Assembly: GCF_003860585.1 (NCBI RefSeq)
Contig: NZ_CP034159.1
Location: forward strand, 1,178,001 to 1,242,000
Length of the DNA: 64,000 nucleotides
Reading direction: 5' to 3'
Origin: Kaistella carnis
GTDB taxonomy: Bacteria; Bacteroidota; Bacteroidia; Flavobacteriales; Weeksellaceae
Each line of letters begins with the position of its first letter. The stretch's first letter is position 1. The notes beneath the pieces were generated by a model. The model was given only the letters and a program-made list of their open reading frames with translations, was not told the DNA's origin and made no database searches. Of this stretch, positions 25,137 to 33,529 are shown piece after piece. The translations under genes were made by a program, and so were the position numbers.

Positions 25137-26162
25137 CTATCCACCCCAGACACCCTTTACTTTGTATTTGGTTAGTGGTATTATTTCATCTTCACATTTT
25201 ACAGAGAGTTTAAAATCTTTGTACATAAAAGTGGGGACTACCAGAATATCCATTGGTTTATTGGGATGCTTACTTTGTAATTCTTTAAATACGGAGAGCA
25301 TTTCTTGATCGTTAAATTCTATATCGGTATTGTACTGAGTAAAAGATAATTTTGCAATGTTTGGTATTCCGACTAATGTATAGTCATTCTTGTTTAGATT
25401 CGGTAAATAAAATAGATTGGCTTCTCCATTAAAATAACCAACTGATTGAAAGGTAAACTTATCCTTGTCATCATAGGGCTGCAATACAAATCGATACTTA
25501 AATCTTTCCCGATAGTTGTCCCATAAACCAAAAGGAATACCCTGTTCTTTAATTTCTTCCTGTGTTGCTTCAGGAACAGCAATTTTAAACCAAGAATCAA
25601 AAAATTGCTGCTGATTTTCATCATCAGCATTTTGATAAAAGTCATTTACATCCACAAAAACCTCTTTAGCCTGCAGTCTGCATATTTCTACGCGATGATG
25701 TCCCGCGGAGAGCCAAATTACAATAAAGCCACCAGGAGCTGCGCCAATCGTGAATGTATTGTAAGTGTCATGCACTAATGGGTATTCTCCATCTACTTTC
25801 AGATCTGCTTCTACGTCAAACCCTTTGTTAAATTCCTCCAAAATCTTATCCACTGGCAGATCAGCATCTACCGTGTAAAACTTTTTTTCGGCATAGGCTA
25901 CATAAGTCAGGTTCAAATGATAAGGGATTTTGCTACCACCCTGTCCGGCTTTTTTGCCATCAAATAACCATCTGGTATTAGCTACGCCTGCTTTTGGCAT
26001 CGCGCAGATAAATTTTTTCTGATCATCCATTAACCAACCTTCATGTACTTCTACTGGGTATTCTTTTGGAGCGGTTACAGTTACGCTGTAACTGAATTTT
26101 GTTTTTTCCTTACACGCCCAAAAAAGTAATGCTAATAAAGTCGAAATTATGATTTTCTTCAT
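25137..26162 (-). CDS. DUF2931 lipoprotein, copy I
   Basis: 341 residues, signal ending LLFWACKEK. The first variable segment (VANTRWLFDGKKAG) resembles E, and the second (FTFQSVGYFNGEANLFYL) is the D type. The middle (DFYQNADDENQQQFF) equals H. Spacing to neighbours is 12-13 bp with no promoter element, so expression depends on the upstream effector transcript. Confidence 0.85.
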   Translation of the reverse strand: MKKIIISTLLALLFWACKEKTKFSYSVTVTAPKEYPVEVHEGWLMDDQKKFICAMPKAGVANTRWLFDGKKAGQGGSKIPYHLNLTYVAYAEKKFYTVDADLPVDKILEEFNKGFDVEADLKVDGEYPLVHDTYNTFTIGAAPGGFIVIWLSAGHHRVEICRLQAKEVFVDVNDFYQNADDENQQQFFDSWFKIAVPEATQEEIKEQGIPFGLWDNYRERFKYRFVLQPYDDKDKFTFQSVGYFNGEANLFYLPNLNKNDYTLVGIPNIAKLSFTQYNTDIEFNDQEMLSVFKELQSKHPNKPMDILVVPTFMYKDFKLSVKCEDEIIPLTKYKVKGVWGG

Positions 26163-26175
26163 TCATTTATTTTTT

Positions 26176-27237
26176 CTACCCACCCCAGACTCCTTTTACT
26201 TTGTATTTGGTTAGTGGTATTATTTCGTCTTCGCATTTTACAGAGAGTTTAAAATCAGTGTACATAAAAGTAGGAATTATAATGATATCCATAGGTTTAT
26301 TGGGATGTTTACTTTGTAATTCTTTAAATACGGAGAGCATTTCTTTGTCATCAAAAAGAATCTCTGTGTTATATTTTGTGAACATCGGATAAGTACTAAA
26401 AGGTATTGCTGCTAGGTGATATTCGCCTTTTGCAAGCTCATTTGGTCGCAAATAAAACCGCTGTTCGCCATTATAAAATCTAATATCATTGGTTAGGATA
26501 ACATCTTTGTCATCGTAGGGTTGGAGTACAAAACGGTATTTAAATCTTTGCCGATAGTTGTCCCATAAACCGAAAGGAATACCTTTTTCCTTGATCTCTT
26601 CCTGCGCTGCATCCGGCAGCTGAATCTCAAACATTTTATCAAAGAAACCTTCTTGAGTACGCTCATGCGCATTATCATAAAAATCATTTCTATCAACAAA
26701 AACCTCTTTAGCCTGCAGTCTGCATATTTCTACCCGATTATGATTGCCGGAGAGCCAAATTACAATCACACCACCGGGAGCAGCGCCAACCGTGAACGTA
26801 TCATAGGTATCATGTACCACTGGATTTTCCCCATCAACTTTTTTTCTTCCCTGTACATCAAAACCTTTTTTAAATTCCTCCAAAATCTTATCCACTGGCA
26901 GATCAGCATCTACCGTGTAAAACTTTTTTTCGGCATAGGCTACATACGTCAGGTTCAAATGATAAGGGATTCTGCTGCCACCCTGTCCGGCTTTGCTACC
27001 GTCATACTCCCATCCTCCACCTTCAGTACCTGCTTTTGGCATAGAGCAGATAAATTTTTTCTGATCATCCATTAACCATCCTTCATGTACTTCTACTGGG
27101 TAGTCTTCAGGAGCGCTAACTGTAACGCTATAACTGAATTTTGTATTTTCGTTTCTACTCATTTTATCCTGCTTATTACATGCCTGAACTGATATAAATA
27201 AGAAACAAGCAAAAATTATTTTTAATTTAATGTACAT
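26176..27237 (-). CDS. DUF2931 lipoprotein, copy J (candidate cognate immunity gene of the intact effector)
   Basis: 353 residues from the ATG at 27237 (MYIKLKIIFACFLFISVQAC, lipid Cys near residue 20). An ATG six codons further upstream is also possible. Either start lies inside the effector gene, so the two overlap and are translationally coupled. Conserved family parts are YVAYAEKKFY, GAAPGGVIVIWLSG, VEICRLQAKE, GIPFGLWDNYR and the GVWGG end. Direct coupling to a Tle1-like toxin is what one expects of an immunity protein; Tle lipases act on periplasm-facing membrane leaflets, where a lipoprotein could meet them. The role is inference. Confidence 0.85.
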   Translation of the reverse strand: MYIKLKIIFACFLFISVQACNKQDKMSRNENTKFSYSVTVSAPEDYPVEVHEGWLMDDQKKFICSMPKAGTEGGGWEYDGSKAGQGGSRIPYHLNLTYVAYAEKKFYTVDADLPVDKILEEFKKGFDVQGRKKVDGENPVVHDTYDTFTVGAAPGGVIVIWLSGNHNRVEICRLQAKEVFVDRNDFYDNAHERTQEGFFDKMFEIQLPDAAQEEIKEKGIPFGLWDNYRQRFKYRFVLQPYDDKDVILTNDIRFYNGEQRFYLRPNELAKGEYHLAAIPFSTYPMFTKYNTEILFDDKEMLSVFKELQSKHPNKPMDIIIIPTFMYTDFKLSVKCEDEIIPLTKYKVKGVWGG

Positions 27238-29743
27238 TCCGTTTTCTTTTTCCATCTTGTAAATTGGGGTGATTTTTGCCAGATAGCCACGTTCCTAAGG
27301 CCTCTCTTGGTGAGCCGTACGTAGCATTCCAGTGTAGATAATGATAGCGGAGCTTTTTCAAATTTTCATTCTCTTTTCCATTGTCAACATATCTGATAGG
27401 TTCGCCTCCTTCAAAACTATAAGCCCAGAGCTTATCTTTTATTTTTTGAAGAAATTTTTTATGGTCCATGCTGAAATTTTTAAATTCTAGCAAGGTTTCA
27501 TCATTTATGGGTACTTCCTTTTTTTGACAAAAACCGGACATAATATGCAGTGGTATAAAACTATACTGATTGCTTACATTTAGCTTATCGCCCTCTAAGC
27601 GATATTTACCATAATACTCACTGATGGTCGTTTTGATATTCAATTCTGGTTCTTTGAACCATCCCTGCTGTATAAAATATTTCTTCTCTTTTTCCAAATC
27701 ATCTTTGTCGTGAGAAAGGAGCAACCTATAACACAAATTTCGACCACCTTCCGAATAGGCTCCGCCTACATCACAATGCACCCCCGGAAAGGTAAGTTCC
27801 ATCCCTCCTTTTTTACCACTATCGGCAGATGCAATAGCAACTGAGGAAATTTTAACCAAGTCAAAATTAGTTCTATATTCATCATCTGCCACCATATGCA
27901 CTACATAGTTTGACTTATTTACATCATGTAACCCCAAATGTTTAGCGTCATTTCCCTGAACAAGTCCGTGATGAGGGACCGTATCATAAATTCCAACGAA
28001 ACGCACATTAACTTTCGTCCGCAAATCCAAAAGATCCATCTCCTGCAAAAGCTGTCCTAGAACACCGAAATCGGGCATTAATTTTCCTGAGTAGGACAAT
28101 GGCAAACGGTTTCTTTGTAAATCTTCTACGGGATAGATAAGACCCATTTTGGCCACATAGGGTCCGTGTTTTACTACATGTACAAAGTGCCGCGCGGCCG
28201 CTGCGCCACGACTGAAACCAAATACATCAAACGTTATAGTTTCTAGAAATTGCTTACTAGTATCAATATTTTCAGAAATAATATTAACAATATCACCAAT
28301 ACTTTTTCTTACTTTAGCTCGAATTCCAGCATTCCCTGCACCAAATGCAGGTGCCTGCATCGCATCGTCTTTTTTATAATCTTCTCTTTCTAAAGTTCCG
28401 CCTTGATTTTGTGGAGCACTGTGAGTACCTACTCCCTCCGTATAGATCTTAAATTGAAACTCCTTTTCTTTTTGTATATAATTTTTAAATAAAATAGCAG
28501 GATTAGAAAGATCATTTTCATAGCTAGTTTCGCTATATTCGGGATCGCCGTAATCTTTGTAGATATCTTTCATATCATCAACATCAAGATTACCCAAACC
28601 TGTTGCATTTTTCGGAGCAGTTTTTTTTGGAGATCCCAAACTATCCATTTTCTGCTTCATTTCCGTGTTGTACATATTGTTGAGTGTACCGTCTATAAAC
28701 ACGCCGAAAGTAAAATTTACACCTTGTTTTATATCTTTTACAACAGTATCAATTTCGCCTACCATTACAGGCATATTGGTAACCTCCACAGTACTGCTGA
28801 ACGGTTTGCCATCATTTTTAGAAACATTTAAAACTGGTTTTAAACTTTCCTTGTTTAGTACTTCTACATCTTTACCTGTCGCTTTTTGAAGTACCCTTGT
28901 CTCAATCTGTAATTCGTCCCCAAACGAACCCTTTAAATCCAAAATCTGCCCAAATTGCCAAATGTGATCGATCCCAACTTCGATCACCGCTTTTTGTATG
29001 GTCGTTGCAGCTTCTTTAGGATTATCATCTTTCACCAGAAGACCAGAAACCACTTTTTGCCCGTCTTCAAATGCCTGTACAGGATATGTTTTTACTTCTC
29101 TCTCAAAAAATTCACTGTTCGCTATATTCAGATCTTTGTTTAGCCCGTTTACATCTTTCAGGCCCACAAGAATTTCCTGACCGTAAAGACCTTGTGTGTA
29201 AATATGCAGTAAAAGCTGAGAACCAAAGGCGACCTTTGTATCTTTGATCGGATTGTACTGCCTATCAGTCCATTCTATCTTAATGATTTTGGGTTTTCCA
29301 GTCGCTTTTACTACAATTCCATTGGGTATATTTCCTACAGGGGAATCTCCTTCGAAGAAAGCTTCGATATAACAATATCCACCACCTTCCAAAACCTCTG
29401 GAAATACAAAATTTTTACCCAAATTTGAAATGCCTTTTATCACAAATTCATTATAACTACCCGTCTTGGTTTCCTTTCTGAAAACGGTATTCCAGGCCCA
29501 ATTAACAGTGTTAAATTTTGCTATTGCTGTTTTCGCATCAGACATTTCTTTTATAGCTGCTGCGTTTTTTGGTGTTACCGATAAAATTTTTTCAAGCTCA
29601 AGGATTCTCCTTTCCAGATTGTTTTTTTCTCTTATGAAAACAGTAAAACCTTTCGCTTTGTCCAAGATTAATTCTCCTTGAGTAAAACTATAATTTGTTA
29701 GTGATTTTGTATCTAACTCTAAATGTAATCCCTTACTCATCAT
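27227..29743 (-). CDS. Tle1-type (DUF2235) phospholipase effector
   Basis: 838 residues. The N-terminal ~330 residues look like beta-rich Ig-like adaptor repeats ('PKIIKIEWTDRQYNP'). The DUF2235 alpha/beta-hydrolase part begins at FGVFIDGTLNN (~346-356). The nucleophile elbow GFSRG puts Ser near 511, Asp is in GIYDTV (~587) and His in FPGVHCDVGG (~656), so a full Ser-Asp-His set is present. Tle1 family members are T6SS-delivered phospholipases. The start overlaps the DUF4280 stop as ATGA, and the 3' end overlaps copy J. It has no signal peptide, consistent with T6SS delivery. Substrate not proven. Confidence 0.85.
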   Translation of the reverse strand: MMSKGLHLELDTKSLTNYSFTQGELILDKAKGFTVFIREKNNLERRILELEKILSVTPKNAAAIKEMSDAKTAIAKFNTVNWAWNTVFRKETKTGSYNEFVIKGISNLGKNFVFPEVLEGGGYCYIEAFFEGDSPVGNIPNGIVVKATGKPKIIKIEWTDRQYNPIKDTKVAFGSQLLLHIYTQGLYGQEILVGLKDVNGLNKDLNIANSEFFEREVKTYPVQAFEDGQKVVSGLLVKDDNPKEAATTIQKAVIEVGIDHIWQFGQILDLKGSFGDELQIETRVLQKATGKDVEVLNKESLKPVLNVSKNDGKPFSSTVEVTNMPVMVGEIDTVVKDIKQGVNFTFGVFIDGTLNNMYNTEMKQKMDSLGSPKKTAPKNATGLGNLDVDDMKDIYKDYGDPEYSETSYENDLSNPAILFKNYIQKEKEFQFKIYTEGVGTHSAPQNQGGTLEREDYKKDDAMQAPAFGAGNAGIRAKVRKSIGDIVNIISENIDTSKQFLETITFDVFGFSRGAAAARHFVHVVKHGPYVAKMGLIYPVEDLQRNRLPLSYSGKLMPDFGVLGQLLQEMDLLDLRTKVNVRFVGIYDTVPHHGLVQGNDAKHLGLHDVNKSNYVVHMVADDEYRTNFDLVKISSVAIASADSGKKGGMELTFPGVHCDVGGAYSEGGRNLCYRLLLSHDKDDLEKEKKYFIQQGWFKEPELNIKTTISEYYGKYRLEGDKLNVSNQYSFIPLHIMSGFCQKKEVPINDETLLEFKNFSMDHKKFLQKIKDKLWAYSFEGGEPIRYVDNGKENENLKKLRYHYLHWNATYGSPREALGTWLSGKNHPNLQDGKRKRNVH

Positions 29744-30231
29744 TGATTAGAATTTATGATATGATATATTGTATTCTTATTTTCCCCCAAGTCCACAAAT
29801 GGCATCAATTCCGCCAGCACCTCCTTATCCGCATTCTCCACATTTTGCGCAGAAACTTCTGCAGTCTGACCGTGGTCAATAATCTTTATACAATCCGGGC
29901 CACCAATTGGGCAGGTTGCTTTGCTGTCTTCCAGCAGCGCTTTTCCGTTATTGTCTTGCAAAGTAATTTTTTCGTAAAAGCCAGTCCACGCTGTTACTAC
30001 AATTTGGCAAGGTTTGAAACCTCCTCCCGGAAGGGGTTGCATTTTGCAAGGGCCAAAAGTATTTTTTTCGAAGGTCGCCCCAATATCCATATTAGTAGCC
30101 ATCAATTTGGTGCTCCCTTCTTTATCATTGATGTAGCGTTTCGTTTGGGTTAATACCTTTAATTTATCGGGAGTAGCGCCGTAGGTGCAGCTGCAAATTG
30201 CGCCTTGGCAGACTAAATGTTTTTCACTCAT
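29740..30231 (-). CDS. DUF4280 PAAR-like protein
   Basis: 163 residues. It opens with HLVCQGAICSCTYG, with further Cys in GPCKMQPLPGG, FKPCQIVV, ATCPIGGPDC, and has the TNMDIGATF region. This is the DUF4280 pattern, known in Bacteroidota as the PAAR-like spike tip/adaptor of subtype iii T6SS. Fused or adjacent effectors are common, and here the effector start overlaps the stop by ATGA. The Cys arrangement suggests a metal-stabilised tip. Confidence 0.88.
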   Translation of the reverse strand: MSEKHLVCQGAICSCTYGATPDKLKVLTQTKRYINDKEGSTKLMATNMDIGATFEKNTFGPCKMQPLPGGGFKPCQIVVTAWTGFYEKITLQDNNGKALLEDSKATCPIGGPDCIKIIDHGQTAEVSAQNVENADKEVLAELMPFVDLGENKNTIYHIINSNQ

Positions 30232-30260
30232 CTTTTGTGTTTTTGTGTGATTTAAATGTA

Positions 30261-31238
30261 CTAAGAATTTTCTAATTCATAAAGCTGAAATTCGAGTTTA
30301 AATTTCTGGTCTTTTTCAAATACAGAAAGAACTCCTGTGATCGAGGATATTTCTTGGGTGTCTTTATGCAATTTGTATAATAAGTCGACTCTTCCGTTTT
30401 CCCTGTCTTTATTAAAAAAGCTCTCTTCCTCTAGTCCAGATAGCCGTAAAACGATCTTATCGGTTGCGGTAAATTCTTTTTCTAACTGATAGTTTATGTT
30501 GTAGGTAACTTCTTGTCCAATACTCGAAAAATAAACTTGTAAAACGTCATCTTTTAAAAAGGATGGATAACTTTGATAAATGGGCAGAAAAAAAAGTTTG
30601 TAAAAAACATTCCTTTCCAACAATGCTCGCTTTTCCTGAATATTGCAAAATGCCTCATCGAGTTTTTGCAGAAGGTCGTCTGTAGTTTTTGATTGATAAT
30701 ATTCCTCTAATTTTGGGCGACACTCATTTTTCCATCTGACCGCAATATCTTCATGGTTCAAAATCTGATTAATCTTACCGTTCTTATCTAAGGAAATTTG
30801 CAAAGGATATAAAACCTGTGCTACTTTCTCAAACATCTGCTCGACGGTTTGATCAATTTCCTTATCATTAACGTATGTTTTTTCTTTCTGCAATTCTATA
30901 AAGTGAGAACTTCTTTTAATCCTGACTTTATAATGAATTTGAAGTTCTTTAGGATGAAACTTTAGCAGTACACCATACGTTTTTTCACTGCTGTTTATTG
31001 GTAAATTAAGGTTGGTGTTTTTCAAAAGCTTCCTTTGCCTTTCATCATAATTCTTTGCGGGCAAATAAACAAAGTCGACATGCTTCGGCAAACTCATCGT
31101 CAACAACTCCGAAATAGAACAGTGGCTATTATGAAAACGAATTACTTCATCCGGACTTAATTGATATTCTGCGGAGAATTCTTCAAGATTGAACAGTCCT
31201 TCAATTTTCACCTTACTATATTCTTGTTTTTCTATCAT
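30261..31238 (-). CDS. Uncharacterised protein with an N-terminal LysM-like segment, first gene of the island operon
   Basis: 325 residues. Residues ~14-60 (LFNLEEFSAEYQLSPDEVIRFHNSHC ... VYLP) have the helix pattern of a LysM domain; the rest is mixed alpha/beta with no recognised family. There is no signal peptide. It lies 29 bp before the DUF4280 gene on the same strand. Proteins of this shape occur beside DUF4280 in Bacteroidota T6SS cargo loci, so it may help load the effector. I see no clear -7 promoter element upstream, although the ~200 bp before it are non-coding. Confidence 0.6.
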   Translation of the reverse strand: MIEKQEYSKVKIEGLFNLEEFSAEYQLSPDEVIRFHNSHCSISELLTMSLPKHVDFVYLPAKNYDERQRKLLKNTNLNLPINSSEKTYGVLLKFHPKELQIHYKVRIKRSSHFIELQKEKTYVNDKEIDQTVEQMFEKVAQVLYPLQISLDKNGKINQILNHEDIAVRWKNECRPKLEEYYQSKTTDDLLQKLDEAFCNIQEKRALLERNVFYKLFFLPIYQSYPSFLKDDVLQVYFSSIGQEVTYNINYQLEKEFTATDKIVLRLSGLEEESFFNKDRENGRVDLLYKLHKDTQEISSITGVLSVFEKDQKFKLEFQLYELENS

Positions 31239-31445
31239 TCGTTCCCTTAGCTGAGTTGAATCAATAAAAATAGTGCTTTTTTTCCTTGATAATCAGTTTT
31301 AAAATAAGAATAACACCAATTATTTAAAGAATACAATTTACCGTTTAGAATTTAATAATAAATATAGCATGATAACAAATTTGTGGCATTTGTGCAAAGC
31401 TTTTTGCAATACATCTTTAGAATTTCGTATTTATAATTTTAAAGC

Positions 31446-31549
31446 AAAAAAAATCCGTCTCGAATTAACGAGACGGATTTTATATTTAAAAGAAAAATTA
31501 CTTCTTCAATTCTTCCAAAAACTCATCGTGTGAGATTTTGGTTTCTTTT
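31446..31549 (-). repeat. Right direct repeat: genuine 3' end of tig and terminator
   Basis: Partner of the copy at 15916-16020. It includes the hairpin and the last 16 sense codons of the intact tig gene, so this copy is the functional one. Confidence 0.85.
31451..31480 (-). terminator. tig terminator
   Basis: A perfect 12-bp stem AAATCCGTCTCG / CGAGACGGATTT, 18 bp past the tig stop codon, with a T run on the minus strand. Confidence 0.85.
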
Positions 31550-32832
31550 TTAGATGCTTTTTCCAAAATTACATCTTTCAATTTCGCCATTCCAACTTCT
31601 GAAGAAATCTGACGAACCTGCTCCTGATCTTTCAACATTTCAGCTGCATATTTCTGTACTTCTTCATCCGGTAAGTGGTGAATTCCGTACATCGCTAATT
31701 GATTACGAACCAATTGCTCAGCTTGAGCTAAAACATCAGCGTAGTCTAATTTGATCTCGTTGTCGGTCATCAACTTGCCTTCAAGAATTTGATATTTCAA
31801 CTGATTTTTTTCAGCTTCCAAAATTTCTTTTGCCTGCTCTTCAGAAGTTACTTGTGCATTACTGAACATTAACCATTTGATCAAGAAAGTTTCCGGAAGT
31901 TTCACTTCTTCTTTTTCGTTGATCTGAGCCAAAATTTTGTTTACGAAATGAACATCAGCATTTTGCTGGAAATATTCATCCAATTCTGTTTTTACTTTTT
32001 CTTTAAGTTCTTCTTCAGTTTTAATGGTTCCTTCGCCGTACACTTTATCAAACAGTTCTTCGTTTAATTCTGCCAGTTTCAAACCAAAGAAATCTTTTAC
32101 TTTCACTTCAATTTCGTTGTGGTGTAAATGCTCGATTTCTTCTTTGCTGAAGTTTAATTCTTTTGCTAATTCTTCTTTTTTCTCTAAATCTGCTTTAGAA
32201 ACTTTCACAGATTCGTCTTTTTTCAAAGACTTTACCAATTTGAATGCTTCTTTTTTGGTTGCATCAATAGTAATGTTTTTTGGCGCGTGATTGTGCTCTC
32301 CTTCTGCTCCTTCTTCAACAACCTGGCTGATTTCTAACGCAATGGTAGAATCGTCACCAATCGCATCTTGAGGAATTTGCTCCGCAAAACGCTTCTGCAT
32401 ATTTTCAATACTTTGATTGATTTCCTTGTCAGAAGCTTCTACTTTAAAGTGAGGCGCTTCATATTTAGATAAATCAACATTGAATTCCGGTTCGTAACCA
32501 ACTTCAAAAGCAACTGAAAGCTGTTCTGCATTATGATTTAATTCATCAACTGGCTGTGGAACCGGCTGACCTACCAATCTTAGTTTATTGTCATTAACAT
32601 AGTTGTTCAATGCTTCAGAAACTTGCTTGTTGATTTCTTCAAAAGCGATTCCTGCTTCATACTGCTTTCTCACCATGCTCAATGGCACTTTCCCTTTTCT
32701 AAATCCGGGAACTTGCGCATTTTTCGCGTAGTTGATTAATTGTTTTTCAACTTTATCTTTATAATCTGACTTATCTAATGTAACTGTAAGTAACGCACTT
32801 ACTTCATCGTGGTTGGTCGCTGTAACGTTCAT
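31498..32832 (-). CDS. tig: Trigger factor (ribosome-associated chaperone)
   Basis: 444 residues. The N-terminal ribosome-binding domain carries the GFRKGKVP signature (~39-46). The middle region is acidic and corresponds to the PPIase domain in place but not in clear sequence (Bacteroidota homologues often have a diverged one). The long helical C-terminal domain completes the family length. It binds at the ribosome exit tunnel and shields nascent chains. A -7 element lies 25 bp upstream. The last codons and terminator were copied to 16 kb, where they close the effector/immunity operon. Confidence 0.95.
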   Translation of the reverse strand: MNVTATNHDEVSALLTVTLDKSDYKDKVEKQLINYAKNAQVPGFRKGKVPLSMVRKQYEAGIAFEEINKQVSEALNNYVNDNKLRLVGQPVPQPVDELNHNAEQLSVAFEVGYEPEFNVDLSKYEAPHFKVEASDKEINQSIENMQKRFAEQIPQDAIGDDSTIALEISQVVEEGAEGEHNHAPKNITIDATKKEAFKLVKSLKKDESVKVSKADLEKKEELAKELNFSKEEIEHLHHNEIEVKVKDFFGLKLAELNEELFDKVYGEGTIKTEEELKEKVKTELDEYFQQNADVHFVNKILAQINEKEEVKLPETFLIKWLMFSNAQVTSEEQAKEILEAEKNQLKYQILEGKLMTDNEIKLDYADVLAQAEQLVRNQLAMYGIHHLPDEEVQKYAAEMLKDQEQVRQISSEVGMAKLKDVILEKASKKETKISHDEFLEELKK

Positions 32833-32857
32833 TTTAATGTATTGAAAATTTAGGTTG

Positions 32858-32865
32858 CAAAAATA
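32858..32865 (-). promoter_or_regulatory. -7 promoter element (TATTTTTG) of tig
   Basis: TATTTTTG on the minus strand lies 25 bp upstream of the tig ATG. Confidence 0.55.
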
Positions 32866-32959
32866 GGAATTTTTTTTTGATTATTTTTAAAGGAGAAATT
32901 TTCTTTTCCTTATTAATGAAGGAAGGAAAAATTTCTCCATCTATTTTAATTAAAGTCTC

Positions 32960-33517
32960 TTAGTTAGAAATTGAATAGGTCGCCATCGCATCAGTTTCGC
33001 CCCCAACTACAGAACCAAACTGACTTCCGTTTTGAGCCTCACTTACCGACGAAGCATCGTGGATCAGCGTTAAAACAAGTTGCGGATTTGTTCCGTTCTT
33101 TGCTTTAATGACGGTCCATCTTGTAATGAGTCCTACTTTTGCGCCATCACTTCTGGTGGAAGATTCGTTGTCAAATCTTTCCATGTTAATTTGGGAGTTT
33201 TGAAAATCGAACAAAAGAAAATGTTCGTCTTTCGCTTCTTTGATGCTTTCGGTTTCGTCTTCATTTCCATTAAAAAAAACGGCATTTACCGTGTAGGATG
33301 TTCCATCCATCAGTTTAATCTCCGGATTTGTGGCCGAGTTAACCGTATAATTATAAGTCTGCGTTTCCCCAGTCTCCTCATCTTTTACGTTCAAAATTAT
33401 ATTTGAAATGTCTTCCTGGGAAAGTACATCGTCATCTTCATCGGCGCGGCTACAGCTTATTGCAAATACGGTTAACAATAAAAAAGCGATATATTTTAGT
33501 TTAATTAATGATTTCAT
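32960..33517 (-). CDS. Probable surface-exposed lipoprotein paired with a TonB receptor
   Basis: 185 residues. The signal peptide ends in AISC at Cys22, followed at once by SRADEDDD. Such a run of acidic residues after the lipid Cys is the surface lipoprotein export signal described for Flavobacteriia, so the protein is probably on the outer face. The rest is beta-rich with no recognised family. It lies 12 bp after the TonB receptor gene on the same strand, so it may capture or present the receptor's substrate. Confidence 0.7.
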   Translation of the reverse strand: MKSLIKLKYIAFLLLTVFAISCSRADEDDDVLSQEDISNIILNVKDEETGETQTYNYTVNSATNPEIKLMDGTSYTVNAVFFNGNEDETESIKEAKDEHFLLFDFQNSQINMERFDNESSTRSDGAKVGLITRWTVIKAKNGTNPQLVLTLIHDASSVSEAQNGSQFGSVVGGETDAMATYSISN

Positions 33518-33529
33518 TTTTAAAAAATA

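Noticed and set aside
31239..31445. A promoter for the island operon
   Set aside because: No TAnnTTTG element was found in these ~200 bp; the true promoter is not visible to me, so none is listed.
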